Positions 28,892 to 38,727 of a DNA stretch of 64,000 bases are shown one piece after another (positions within the stretch are counted from its first letter, which is position 1; the number at the start of each line of letters is the position of its first letter). The stretch spans positions 1-64,000 of the forward strand of contig CP128432.1 in the NCBI GenBank assembly GCA_032615215.1, in the 5' to 3' direction. This DNA comes from Microbulbifer sp. MKSA007 (GTDB lineage Bacteria; Pseudomonadota; Gammaproteobacteria; Pseudomonadales; Cellvibrionaceae). The notes under the pieces are model-generated. The model saw only the letters and a list, made by a program, of their open reading frames with translations. It was not told where the DNA came from and did not search any database. Position numbers and translations under genes: made by a program.

Positions 28892-29419
28892 ATGGATATA
28901 CGCGAGCTTAATAAAACTAGCTTGACGCCTTTAAGTAACATGAGTGTCATTGAGAAGTACTTTGCCGCAGTGAAGGAAATGGATGCTCATGCAGTGAAGG
29001 GTGAAAAGTTTAATACTGACACCATTATGGAGCTGTGGCACTCAGGCGGAACGCTTTCCATTCACGGCAAAGAGTCGATCGGCGAAAAAAGCTATACGAA
29101 ACATGACGAAATTGCAGGGTTCTACCAAAACCGCGCCAAGGGCGTGGATGGCATGTTGGCAACCAACTTGTCTAAGGTAAATGTAGCCAACGCTAAGAAT
29201 GATGAGCACATCGTTGTAAGTGGCTTGCGCTACATCATCAGCAAAAAGGGAGAAGGCCTTCAGGCGCCCTTTACCCATAACTTCCGCCTCCAGGATGGTC
29301 GTATCAGCTCTCTCGACATTCATGTGGGAACGCCAGGTAAAACTGAAGTAGCTCCTGTCGGCGCACTATCAATCGACGATCTTGGATCTCTCTCTGCCAT
29401 GGCGTGGATGGTTGCCTAA
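28892..29419 (+). CDS. NTF2/SnoaL-like protein with C-terminal tail, candidate RiPP precursor
   Basis: A 175-aa protein. The ATG at 28892 is chosen over a GTG at 28871 because AGAGGA lies just upstream of it. The fold looks NTF2/SnoaL-like (helix VIEKYFAAVKEMD, then strands VVSGLRYIISKKG and NFRLQDGRISSLDIHVG). After the domain comes an extra tail of about 28 residues ending DLGSLSAMAWMVA. It is the first gene before two SPASM radical SAM enzymes, a PqqD-like protein and a B12 radical SAM enzyme. A hairpin separates it from the next gene. I infer the tail could be the modified core with the NTF2 part as recognition leader. It could instead be an enzyme or binding protein of the pathway. Confidence 0.55.
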   Translation: MDIRELNKTSLTPLSNMSVIEKYFAAVKEMDAHAVKGEKFNTDTIMELWHSGGTLSIHGKESIGEKSYTKHDEIAGFYQNRAKGVDGMLATNLSKVNVANAKNDEHIVVSGLRYIISKKGEGLQAPFTHNFRLQDGRISSLDIHVGTPGKTEVAPVGALSIDDLGSLSAMAWMVA

Positions 29420-29453
29420 TCTGCCAAACCTATCTTTAAAAATTGGTTGAGGA

Positions 29454-29475
29454 CAACGGCGTTTCGGCGCCGTTG
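29454..29475 (+). promoter_or_regulatory. Intergenic hairpin between precursor-like gene and radical SAM gene
   Basis: Perfect 8-bp arms CAACGGCG (29454-29461) and CGCCGTTG (29468-29475) with a 6-base loop TTTCGG. There is no U tract. It stands between the first gene and the first enzyme gene, where an attenuator or RNA-stabilising stem would give more of the first product than of the enzymes. Confidence 0.6.
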
Positions 29476-29498
29476 CACCCCTTAATTGAGGTGTCGCG

Positions 29499-30548
29499 AT
29501 GAAGCTATCTTCTCCCCTTTATGTTGTTTGGGAAACAACACTGGATTGCAATGCCCGCTGCGTGCATTGCTATTCCGACGCTTTGTTTGGCAGAGGGCCT
29601 GACTATTGGCCCCTTGAGGATGCACTGGAGTTGATTGATCAGCTTGCAGAGGCCGGTGTCTTCATTCTTGCGCTTTCTGGTGGTGAGGTGCTGTTACGTT
29701 CGGATTGGGAGCAACTGATAGACCATGCTACCTCCCTAGGTATGCGGGTCACGTTTGCGACCAATGGAATATTGGTAACTCAGGAGGTCGCAAGACGACT
29801 GAAGGAGCTCGGGGTTTCTAATGTGAGCGTTAGTTTGGATGGTGCGACAGCCGAAACTCATGATGCAATCCGCGGGCTGTCGGGTATTTTTGACAAGGCC
29901 TGTGCAGCAGCACAATACCTGACTGAGGCTGGTGTGCGGGTAACCATAAATTACACCCCAATGAAACCCAACTTGGGCGAGGTTCAGGATATGATTGCGC
30001 TGGCGCATCGCCTTGGCGCGGAAAAAATCAACCTCACGGAGTATGTTTATACCACACGGGGTGGTGTTGACCTGATGCCTTCACCTCAAGAGCTTGGTAC
30101 GCTTTTGGAGGCTTGGATCAAGGCTGGTGAGACGTGGAAAGGTAAGCTGGAAATCGACTGGCACGATTGCCGGGTTGGCTTGCTGCTCCCAGAAGCTGAA
30201 GCAGACCCCTACAAGGGGTGTGGGGCTGGATATACTCACTGCCGCATAACCGTAGACCGAGATGTAACCCCTTGCGTTGTTCTGCCTGTTGCTGTTGGTA
30301 ACCTCAAAGAACAGAGCTTTGCGGAAATCTGGCGCAGCGCGCCCGAGCTTCACAAGATCCGCTCCCGGGATAACATCAGCTCAGGCAACTGTTCTGTGTG
30401 TGAGCACAAGGCGAAATGTGGAGGGTGCCGCGCAGCCGGTTATGCTTGGTACGGTGATGTTTATGCTGGCGACCCAACCTGTTGGATCAAACCCGATATG
30501 CCAGAGTTCGGCTCCGGTACCAGTTATAAAAGGGAGGCAAGAGGTTGA
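29499..30548 (+). CDS. Radical SAM/SPASM peptide-maturase-like enzyme 1
   Basis: A 349-aa radical SAM enzyme. The 4Fe-4S site is CNARCVHC (residues 17-24, CxxxCxxC) in WETTLDCNARCVHCYSD. The SAM-binding GGE is in ALSGGEVLLR. The SPASM domain has Cys pairs from CGAGYTHC to NCSVCEHKAKCGGCRAAGYA and DPTCW. This is the class of PqqE, MftC and NirJ. GAGG precedes the ATG by 7 bases. It overlaps the PqqD-like gene by 4 bp, showing translational coupling. Substrate is probably the upstream NTF2-like protein, by gene order. Confidence 0.88.
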   Translation: MKLSSPLYVVWETTLDCNARCVHCYSDALFGRGPDYWPLEDALELIDQLAEAGVFILALSGGEVLLRSDWEQLIDHATSLGMRVTFATNGILVTQEVARRLKELGVSNVSVSLDGATAETHDAIRGLSGIFDKACAAAQYLTEAGVRVTINYTPMKPNLGEVQDMIALAHRLGAEKINLTEYVYTTRGGVDLMPSPQELGTLLEAWIKAGETWKGKLEIDWHDCRVGLLLPEAEADPYKGCGAGYTHCRITVDRDVTPCVVLPVAVGNLKEQSFAEIWRSAPELHKIRSRDNISSGNCSVCEHKAKCGGCRAAGYAWYGDVYAGDPTCWIKPDMPEFGSGTSYKREARG

Positions 30549-30832
30549 GCGAGCATTTTACAACAGTGCGTCACACTGAGGGCGTGCGCTGCCGAACCGA
30601 GGAGGAAGGCAACTTTCTGCTCTATCACCCCAAAACCGACCAGCTTCACATTGTCACCAGCAGCGGTAAGGCAATCTTTGATCAGTGTGATGGCAAGGAA
30701 ATCGATGAAGTTGTTCATCTGGGCGGTAAACTGCTCTTGCAGGAAAGCGATATGGAGGAAGAAGTGCTGAGAGGCTCAGTCCTTTCCTTTTTACAAGAGC
30801 TGAACAAGCGTAATCTCATTGAGTTCGGGTGA
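30545..30832 (+). CDS. PqqD-like peptide chaperone (RRE domain)
   Basis: A 95-aa PqqD-family protein: VRCRTEEEGNFLLYHPKTD at residues 14-32, then LHIVTSSGKAIFDQCDG and a C-terminal helix SVLSFLQELNKRNLIEFG. PqqD-like proteins bind the leader of a ribosomal peptide and deliver it to the radical SAM enzyme. Its presence is the strongest pointer that the cluster modifies a peptide or protein. It overlaps the preceding gene by 4 bp and is followed after 4 bp by the B12 radical SAM gene. Confidence 0.82.
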   Translation: MSEHFTTVRHTEGVRCRTEEEGNFLLYHPKTDQLHIVTSSGKAIFDQCDGKEIDEVVHLGGKLLLQESDMEEEVLRGSVLSFLQELNKRNLIEFG

Positions 30833-30836
30833 GGCT

Positions 30837-32289
30837 ATGGGGCAGCGTGATCGGGTTTTATTTATCCAGCCGCCAACCTCCTTTAATCAAACCTCGCCGT
30901 GTCTTGATGATAAGCAATTTGGGCTTGGCTTGCTGGCCAATGCCGCATGGTTGGAAGCGCACTGAGTTCGAGGTGCGTGGCCTGCACGTGCCCTTAGCGC
31001 TGCATTATGGGTTTGAGGAGGAGGACGTGAAAGCATTCATCCTCAAAGAGGACCCAATAGTTATCGCTATTGGTCTCAACTGGGTTCATTTCAGCTCTGG
31101 CGCACTTGAGGTAGCCCGTCTTGTAAAGGCTTTGCTGCCTCATGTCCTGGTCTATATTGGCGGACAACACGCCACGATGTTTGCTGAAGACATTGCCAGT
31201 ACCAATGCACCTTATGTGGATGGGGTCATCAAGGGTGAGGCCGAACATGCGCTGCTTTCTATTTGCCAGCAGGTCGCTCGATCTGGAAAGGTCACTGAAG
31301 ACGTGCCGGGACTGGTGACAAGCACAGGAGATAGCGGGCCACCACTGATACTGGAAGAAATGGACGATTTTCCGGTTTATCGCTACTCCGTGCTCAAACC
31401 CCGCTCACTTCGACCAGACGCGGGTGCAATCTCTACCACACGCGGCGCATGTCCATTCAAATGCGCTTGGTGTGTGGAACCCGTCATTGGCCGCCTTCAG
31501 GGTCGGCGTAAGCTGATGTTTCATTCCGCAAGACGTATCGTAGACCAGATTGCAGCGCTGATGAGCGAAGGCATTACGCGCTTTACCATTCAAGACAATT
31601 TTTTTGTAGGCGGGAATGTCAAACTCATTGAGCTGAGTGAGGAATTAGTCCGGCGCGATATTCGCCCCGCTCACCTCAATATCTTTGCCCATCCGGAAAG
31701 CTATGGATATGAGGGCTATGCTGCCCTTGCTGCATGTTGTGAACTGGCCAGCGTGGATTTTGGCGTCGAAACCGGATCTTACGACGTGGCGCGGATCAAC
31801 AACCGCCATCTCGACCGCGAAGAGGTGGTGCTCAGTATTTCCGAGGCGGTGCAGGCGAATGTCGAGCCGTTTACATGGTGGATGGCTGGCCTTCCCGGTG
31901 AGGATGAAGCTGCGCTATGTGATACAGAGCAGCTGATCCTTGAAACCATGAAGGTCGGTGGCATTCCGCGCTGGGTAAGCCCGATGATCCTGTTTCCGCA
32001 CACGCCTATTCATGAGGATCCCGCCCGCTTTGGCGTAGAGCCACGCTTTAGGGACTTTGAGGATTATTCGAAGTTCTCTCAGGCGACGCTGACAGAGGCT
32101 GTTTTATTTTCAGACACCATCACTCACAAAAGCATCGGCTCCAGTTATGAAGATATTTGCAATGCCTCGCAGCGGCTACGCAAGTTTATCGCTCAAAATC
32201 TGCATCTTGTTGAAGAGTTTTATGAAACCAGCGGCATGCAACCGGATTTGAAGTCTGTTGAAAGCCGTATCCTGCAATCCTTTTTCTGA
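30837..32289 (+). pseudogene. B12-binding radical SAM enzyme, one frame break near the start
   Basis: The true N-terminus is in the frame of the ATG at 30837 (GAGG upstream): MGQRDRVLFIQPPTSFNQTS, typical of the B12-binding Rossmann start. That frame stops near 30963, and the rest (FEVRGLHVPLALHYGFEEED to the end) continues in another frame, about 480 aa in all. The radical SAM site is TTRGACPFKCAWCVEP (CxxxCxxC). Such enzymes often methylate or rearrange carbon centres. The break near 30960 is a one-base shift and could be an error. The gene is tightly packed with its neighbours. Confidence 0.8.
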
Positions 32290-32298
32290 GAGGTGGTC

Positions 32299-33293
32299 AT
32301 GTTCAGACCCTCCTATCCTTTGCACGTGGTTTTCATTTTAAGCAATCATTGCAACCTGTCCTGTATTCATTGTTCCTCCAATGCGGACAAAGCGGGCGAT
32401 AAGGGCTATTCCACCAGCCGCGCAAAAGAGATTTTGCAGCAAATGAATGATGTTGGCGTTGTGGATGTTGCATTTTCCGGCGGAGAACCACTGCTGCGCC
32501 GAGACCTACCTGAACTGGTGACGTATGCCCGCAGCCTGAACATGACTGTAGGCACGAGTACCAACGGATATCCTTTGACGGAAAAAGCGGCCGAAAAATT
32601 GAAACAAGCCGATCTCTCAAGGTTACAGGTGAGCATTGACGGCACCCAAGAGGTACATAATGTCATCCGTGGACCCGGTTCTTTTCAAAAGGCGTTAGAG
32701 GCGGTTGAAATCTCGCTGGCGGCAGGGTTGAAAACCCACGTCTGCTTCACGGCCATGCGCCGCAACGCGCATCTATTGCCGGATATGCTAGAGCTTTGTG
32801 CGCAACTCGGGGTTGATGGGTTCAACCTCTCCCAGTTCATACCCACCGGACGCGGTGCATTGAGCGACGGGTTGGAACCTGATACAGCGCGCGCCTTATT
32901 GCAGACATGGCTGGTAGCCAAGGCCGATTACCCCGATCTGTATCTGTCCGCTCATTCCTCAGGATTGGCTTCACTCGCACCCGGTACTGATGCGCGCCGG
33001 GGAGGCTGTCAGGCTGGGATCAGCATTGCATGCGTCACTGCTGAGGGTGATGTGACACCTTGTGTTATGTTCCCGTTGTCATTGGGAAACCTGAAGGATG
33101 CCCCCTTCGGCGAGATCTGGTCAAACTCCCTCACATCAAGGCACTGCACCAACGCGATGTTAAGGGTGGATGCGCCTCTTGCTCTTTCAAATGGCAATGC
33201 GGCGGGTGCAGAGCCGCCGCCTGGGCGGTGGACCAAGATATGATGGCAGAGGACCCTTACTGCTGGCTCATACATGATAGACTGAGCGCCTGA
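32299..33293 (+). pseudogene. Radical SAM/SPASM enzyme 2, one frame break
   Basis: About 331 aa, a paralogue of enzyme 1. The ATG at 32299 follows AGAGG and is preferred to the GTG at 32293. The radical SAM site is CNLSCIHC in ILSNHCNLSCIHCSSN, followed by DVAFSGGEPLLRRDL. The SPASM end (CASCSFKWQCGGCRAAAW, DPYCW) is in another frame after the GG at 33119-33120; one more G gives a continuous protein. Without correction the auxiliary cluster cysteines would be lost. Two SPASM enzymes of this kind in one operon suggest sequential modifications. Confidence 0.82.
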
Positions 33294-33336
33294 GCTTCTT
33301 AATAAAATCAACCTCACGACAGAAAAGGAAAATGCC

Positions 33337-33567
33337 ATGCCACACATCGTTGTTTATTCACCGCGCCTTCCCAGAGAGAAAAAGGTTGCTTGTGTCGCCG
33401 CACTGACAAAAGCTTTTGAAGAAAGTACTGGGCTGGACGCCAACCTCCTGACCATCCATATCGAAGAGCATTCCTACGACAACATCGGGGTCGGCGGTAA
33501 ACTGCTGACAGATGCCTATCCGGAGATTGCGGAGCGTGAAAAACAGTTCCAGGAAACGGATCAGTAG
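33337..33567 (+). CDS. 4-oxalocrotonate tautomerase family protein
   Basis: A 76-aa tautomerase-fold protein. Pro2 directly after the initiator Met (MPHIVVYSPRLPREKK) is the catalytic proline of the family. GGAAAA precedes the ATG. It is the last gene of the radical SAM cluster, 43 bp after the previous gene. A tautomerase is unusual in peptide-modifying clusters and hints at a keto/enol step in the product. It could also be an unrelated passenger. Confidence 0.78.
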   Translation: MPHIVVYSPRLPREKKVACVAALTKAFEESTGLDANLLTIHIEEHSYDNIGVGGKLLTDAYPEIAEREKQFQETDQ

Positions 33568-34135
33568 CTTGATAATCCACCTTGAGGGTAAGGGAAGCTA
33601 AGGGCGTTTGAAAATACATAAAGCGCTTTACAAGAAATATGGATGCCACGAAGTAAAAAATTGGATTGCATGGATATAGTCACGCTCTCATGGTCAGTTC
33701 CTGTGTAGTCTGACCATTTGCGGTCATTCGATTTGACTCGATGTAATCTCTATCGGTGAGAGTTCTCAACTTTAGGTCGATATTATACAGTCTGGAACTG
33801 GCCAATCCAGCAGCTAACACTAGAATAGTATTTTGCCTGAGTATCAAACTATTGTCTGTGCTGAATGACATAAACCTAAAGGGCTAATTATCTGCATTGG
33901 GTTATCCATATATCTTGGCACAAAATGAAAAGGTATCAGGATCCTGAGATTGCGGAACCACTCAGAGCGACAAGACAAAGAAAATTTTAGAATAAGTAAA
34001 GAAAAAAACTCACGAAATTACTGCAATGTATTCACTAATAACAAGACAGGTGTAGCTGATTTACTACAAAGGCACTCATACTCGATAGAAATTAAAGTCA
34101 TAAGACCATTTCGAGTGACTGGATGGAGTGTCTTG
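33568..34135. other. Intergenic region before the large helical protein
   Basis: About 570 bp without a supported gene. An open frame from 33950 joins the large gene but has no protein character before 34136. I see no clear terminator for the radical SAM cluster. Confidence 0.45.
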
Positions 34136-37100
34136 ATGGGTAAGGTTAGGTTTGAAGATCAGGAAAATGAGCCTCAGGATCCACAAGTAGAGGCCTGGAT
34201 CATTGGAATGATGCAGGAGATAAATGCCAAGGAATCTCCCAAGGAGCCGGAACCATCATCTCAGAGTGTTGAGAATGGAGATAACGCAGATCATGATGCG
34301 TTTTACGAAATTCCACTATTTGATCTCGAAGAAGAAGCAAGTTGGACAGATAAACTCAATGCTCTGGCGGCAGAGATAACGAAGCTGGTACCCAAAATTG
34401 GGCATGCTGACAAACTCGGAGAGAGTGTGCCTAACGGCCCGTACAAAGCCAAGTTTAAAAATGCACAAACCAAGTTCACCGATTTTGTACATGAACTTGG
34501 AAATCAGCATGCAGCTCTTTCCTCGAAGAAGGGGGATGAAGAGGGGCTTGAAAAGCTTGGGACTGGAATTTTGGAGGCTCATTCCCTTTATGGGGATGTT
34601 GAGGCGCTGGTTTATAATGCCAACAAATCAATGGATGAGATCCTTGCAGGATTGCGTGCTCAGTCTGCTAAGCTCAATTCAGAGTTGGAGATCCTTTATG
34701 GTGAGCGTACTGCTCTTGTGAAATCTGGCGTCAGTGTTGGTGAGGTTGATAAGGCCTATGCCACTGCACGGGAGGCCTTGCGTGACGTTAACACAGGTAT
34801 CAATACGCCAAAACCAGAAATGGCTGAGCAGGCGTTGGACCGACTAGCATCAACTAAAGATGACTTGGCTGCTGCTGTCCGCGCTGCAAAACGAGACGGG
34901 GAGGCTCGTCTTGATGCGGTTTTAATCAAGTTATCACTCGTTGAGAGGGACGTGAGCAAAACGGCCGAAAACAGAAGTGTTGTTGAAGACTCAAAGTTGT
35001 TCCTGAAGTGGTTTGATGTGGAGCATGAGGCGGCTCAAAAGTCGCTCAGACAAGCGAACTCAGCTGTTCATAGTGCAGACTATGTTGGGGTCGACAGGTT
35101 CATTGCAGAAGCGGAAGATCATCAAGCAAACATGCAGCGATTTGTTTTGCGTAAGATCCTCAATCCGGATCTGGATGATGAAACGGGTGATAGTGTTGAC
35201 GAAACGAAGCTGAAGGATCCTGAGCTAAAGCGACTTTTCAAAGATACTACAACGATCCGCCGGCAAGCCGAGCAAACTTTCAAAGACAAAGACAAGGTTG
35301 CGGCTGGTGGGGCCAACGTCAAACAATTTGAGCAAGAGTTCAAAAGTGTTATGTCTTTGACGAAGAATGCACAGGCTGACATCATTCATGGTGAAAGTCA
35401 GGAGGCCGCTGCAAAAAATGATAAGGCCAGAAGCAGTCTTAAGAGACTGGAGGATATCCGGCAAGAGACCGTTTCCGCAGCAAATATCGCCTTAGATCAG
35501 CTTGAGCAACTCAAAATTGCGGCAAAGCCTGCTTATGACTTTTATCCGGAACTACAGGCGCTTGCTCAAGAAAATGAGCAGTACCAAAAATCCTTAAAAC
35601 GCTTCTCTAAACAAATTGCGGACTTTGACTTCTTTATCAAAACTGCAGAGCACCATGTTCAGGCTGGAGAACTTATTGTGGCTGATGGCCAGATTGCACT
35701 AGCGCGTCGGCCTCTGAACAACTTGATCTATCGAGTGCAGGACTTTACGCAGTTTACACCGGAGAAAGATCAGGGCGGAGCGGCTGGAAAGCTGGCTCGT
35801 CAAGTCGCTATGATGCGAGCGGATTATGACAAACTGGCTGCTCACGCCAGTGACTTCACCGACAATGAAGAACTCAAGATTTTCGAGAACTTTTCACAAA
35901 AGACAAAGCAGTTCCTAGATGGTGCAGATGAAGCCATCGCTGCGAACAATATCGAAGAGGCTTTTGATCATAAGGAAAATAGTCAAATTGCCATGGATGG
36001 CATGATGATCGCCTATGAGCGTGGGGTAGACACGTCTGCCAAAGTCAATCTGTTCATGAAAGATATTGAGGATGCGCAGTCGAAAATAGCAGCACTTTAT
36101 GGGCGCCGTCAGGAAATTGCCTATGACAAGCAAGCGACTGATTTTTTAAGTTACAACACTGCTGCCGGTGAAATTGTTTTTGAGGCGGAAGCACTTCTAA
36201 ATGCTGGGCGCGTGAAAGATGCGCGAGGTATTTTGATGCAATTGCCCATAGCTCTGGCCAATATGGAAGCCTGTTTTGTTAAACCTAAAGGTTTGAGAAA
36301 AGGTAAGAAGGCAACGCCAGAGAGTTACGAGCCCGCTTCAGGGCCTCAATCAGAGGATCCTGCGGACTTAAATGTGTCGGAAGACTTGATCACTGATGGT
36401 GATACCTCTCAAAAAACACTCGAAAAATTGCTGGCTAATCTTACCGCGCTTCGAAAAGGTCTGAGCGATGCTGAGACCAAGTGGCGCGCAAAGCTAGGGA
36501 ATAATGTTCTCGGTGAATTTGATAGCATCCTGAAAGAAGCAAAGCAGCTTACCGTAGATGCGCAAGATATTGCTGATCGGGATACTGAGGATGAAGACGA
36601 AATTATCCCGGACCTTCAACTTGCTCTGTCGAGTGGGTATACGCTCTTTGGGCAGCTGCAAAGCATCTTTAAAACGAGATCAACCAAGTCTGTCGATGGG
36701 GGGAAGACTGAGGTTCTTGATCCTCCGATCTTTGATCAAGAAGAGCGGACGGTGATGAGGATTCTCAAAGACATGAAGCGACTTCGAGAAGGCATAGAGC
36801 GTGCCAATCTTAATTGGACTCCAAATCTGATGCCTGAGAAGATTGCTGACATGAATGCTGCGCATCAATCGGCTCTCTCCAGTCTTGATAACGCAGATGT
36901 TTGGGCTGATCAGGACGACAAGCAGGCTTTTGAAATTTTGCCCCAGCTGAAGATCTACATGTCGGAGGCAAAGGCTGGTCTGACATTAATGCAAAAGATC
37001 TTTAAGACCTCCGAGGAGATCAAAGAGAACCTGCTGAAGTCGTTGAAGGACAGTGTATCCTATCATTTATCCCGGTTTGATACGGGTCTTGCCAAACTTG

Positions 37101-38455
37101 ATGAAGCTGTTGACTGGGCTGTTGATCTCACAGCTGTTGAGGCGGCTCGCAACCAGGGGATAGCAGCTGTTAACGGCTTAAAGACAGCAGTTATGAACCG
37201 TGACGTGGAAGTTGCGAAGTTTCAAGTGGATGCAATCGAGGAGGCCGTTGTTGCATTGACGACCGCAGTTTCGGCGGCTCTTGACAACTTTCAGGAGCTT
37301 AAGAGCGAGTATGCTCTCAAAGTTTCCGATCTTGGTACTCGTCACGCTCAGTTGTCTGGCCGTTCAGATAGTCTGCTTGGCAACGAGACCGAACTAAGAA
37401 AGTTCATGGAAAGTGATAGGATTGTAAGCAACTTGCTCAAGACTGTGGGGCAGATGGTCGAGACATCTACTCAGGCCGAATGTGACAGTGATCTGGATGA
37501 TATCGATAGTTCGCTGGATGTTATGGAAGCTATACTCACTTTAAACGGTGATCTGGGTCTTGAGCCGGAAGAGCCAAAAGCAGAACCGACGGCGACTGCC
37601 AAGTTGAACGCGCGGGTTGCGAAGGTCAGGCAAGAGTTGCTCGCTGTTTATCATCAGCGCAATGAGATTGAGCATATCGCCGAGGCAGATCCTGTCGCAC
37701 GGAAGCATTTGAAGCAGCTTGATACTGCCTATAACGTCGCGGAGGAAACGCTCGTCTCACTTGAGGATGAAAAGTCGGTGGATCCTGAGCGCAGCTTTGA
37801 AGTGATAGATGTCCAAATTCAGGTTATGCAAACCAGCCTGAATGAAATCAAAACAGTTGCAGCGAAAAATCCAGAGGTTGTGCCGGAAACGGAAGACCAG
37901 AAGACAACGATATTTGCCAGTCGGATTGGATCACTGCGGGATGAGCTCACCGTTATGAGCAGTCAGGTCAGCGAGTTTAAGGATCCATATGAGCGAGAAA
38001 CTTTCGAGAAGCTTGTGAGTGAGTTGGGTGAGATCGCTAAAGATCTTCAGATAGCCTTGATAAACAGAGATTTTGCTGGCTGCGACAAACTTCTGCTAAA
38101 AGGTCAGACCCGGATTGATAAAGGGAAGAAGCTTTACAAACTAGGTCGTTTTACTGCTCAGGAGTTTGAGCAACTCAGAGAGTTTTACAGCACTTCGGTC
38201 GAAACTCTGAAACAACTGAGCGAGAAGCAGTCTACGCTTAAAACACAGAAGAAGCTTAATGTGTTTCAGGCCCAGCATGAAAAAGCAAGACAAGGCCTCT
38301 CCCGTATTCAGGTGTCGATAAAAGCAAACAGGGTGAAAGAGTCGCGCGGAGATATAGGTGAAGTCGAAAAGGCGCTTGCTGCGTTGAAAGACTTGTTCAA
38401 ATCCAAGCGAGAGAAGCTGAAAGAAACTTTCTCGCGCAAGAAAGGGAAGAAATAG
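34136..38455 (+). CDS. Giant alpha-helical repeat protein, unknown
   Basis: A 1,439-aa protein with no family I recognise. The ATG at 34136 is chosen because GGAG lies 7 bases upstream. The product is almost wholly helical, acidic to neutral, Lys/Glu/Ala/Leu-rich with coiled-coil character, without signal peptide or membrane segment. Internal repeats are visible: LNSELEILYGERTALV, IAALYGRRQEIAY and LLAVYHQRNEIEHI recur, and so do two units ending LFGQLQSIFKTRS and LTLMQKIFKTSEE. The C-terminus is very basic (SRKKGKK). It is intact across 4.3 kb. A structural or scaffold role is possible; nothing proves it. Confidence 0.75.
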   Translation: MGKVRFEDQENEPQDPQVEAWIIGMMQEINAKESPKEPEPSSQSVENGDNADHDAFYEIPLFDLEEEASWTDKLNALAAEITKLVPKIGHADKLGESVPNGPYKAKFKNAQTKFTDFVHELGNQHAALSSKKGDEEGLEKLGTGILEAHSLYGDVEALVYNANKSMDEILAGLRAQSAKLNSELEILYGERTALVKSGVSVGEVDKAYATAREALRDVNTGINTPKPEMAEQALDRLASTKDDLAAAVRAAKRDGEARLDAVLIKLSLVERDVSKTAENRSVVEDSKLFLKWFDVEHEAAQKSLRQANSAVHSADYVGVDRFIAEAEDHQANMQRFVLRKILNPDLDDETGDSVDETKLKDPELKRLFKDTTTIRRQAEQTFKDKDKVAAGGANVKQFEQEFKSVMSLTKNAQADIIHGESQEAAAKNDKARSSLKRLEDIRQETVSAANIALDQLEQLKIAAKPAYDFYPELQALAQENEQYQKSLKRFSKQIADFDFFIKTAEHHVQAGELIVADGQIALARRPLNNLIYRVQDFTQFTPEKDQGGAAGKLARQVAMMRADYDKLAAHASDFTDNEELKIFENFSQKTKQFLDGADEAIAANNIEEAFDHKENSQIAMDGMMIAYERGVDTSAKVNLFMKDIEDAQSKIAALYGRRQEIAYDKQATDFLSYNTAAGEIVFEAEALLNAGRVKDARGILMQLPIALANMEACFVKPKGLRKGKKATPESYEPASGPQSEDPADLNVSEDLITDGDTSQKTLEKLLANLTALRKGLSDAETKWRAKLGNNVLGEFDSILKEAKQLTVDAQDIADRDTEDEDEIIPDLQLALSSGYTLFGQLQSIFKTRSTKSVDGGKTEVLDPPIFDQEERTVMRILKDMKRLREGIERANLNWTPNLMPEKIADMNAAHQSALSSLDNADVWADQDDKQAFEILPQLKIYMSEAKAGLTLMQKIFKTSEEIKENLLKSLKDSVSYHLSRFDTGLAKLDEAVDWAVDLTAVEAARNQGIAAVNGLKTAVMNRDVEVAKFQVDAIEEAVVALTTAVSAALDNFQELKSEYALKVSDLGTRHAQLSGRSDSLLGNETELRKFMESDRIVSNLLKTVGQMVETSTQAECDSDLDDIDSSLDVMEAILTLNGDLGLEPEEPKAEPTATAKLNARVAKVRQELLAVYHQRNEIEHIAEADPVARKHLKQLDTAYNVAEETLVSLEDEKSVDPERSFEVIDVQIQVMQTSLNEIKTVAAKNPEVVPETEDQKTTIFASRIGSLRDELTVMSSQVSEFKDPYERETFEKLVSELGEIAKDLQIALINRDFAGCDKLLLKGQTRIDKGKKLYKLGRFTAQEFEQLREFYSTSVETLKQLSEKQSTLKTQKKLNVFQAQHEKARQGLSRIQVSIKANRVKESRGDIGEVEKALAALKDLFKSKREKLKETFSRKKGKK

Positions 38456-38727
38456 CCTTCACTATGTCCAGAAAATACATCAGCGTTCTTCATGTAGTTT
38501 CATAGCGACATACTGCGTTTGCCTAGCTCTTGTCTTGTGCAGTACGATCCGACATGCTTGCTCCCTGGGAGAGTTTTCAAACGCAATTCGCTCCAATACC
38601 AGCTTGCAAAACACAAAACTCTTCATCACCAAAGCGATCCTGTCTCAACCAAAGATTGAATAGGCCTAATGGCCGGTAATGGCCCAACTTTGCCATTTCC
38701 CCTACGATCTCAGCGCGTTGCATTCAT
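38456..38727. other. Intergenic region between the helical protein and array C
   Basis: About 270 bp between convergent genes. No gene or clear terminator is seen. It leads into repeat array C. Confidence 0.4.
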
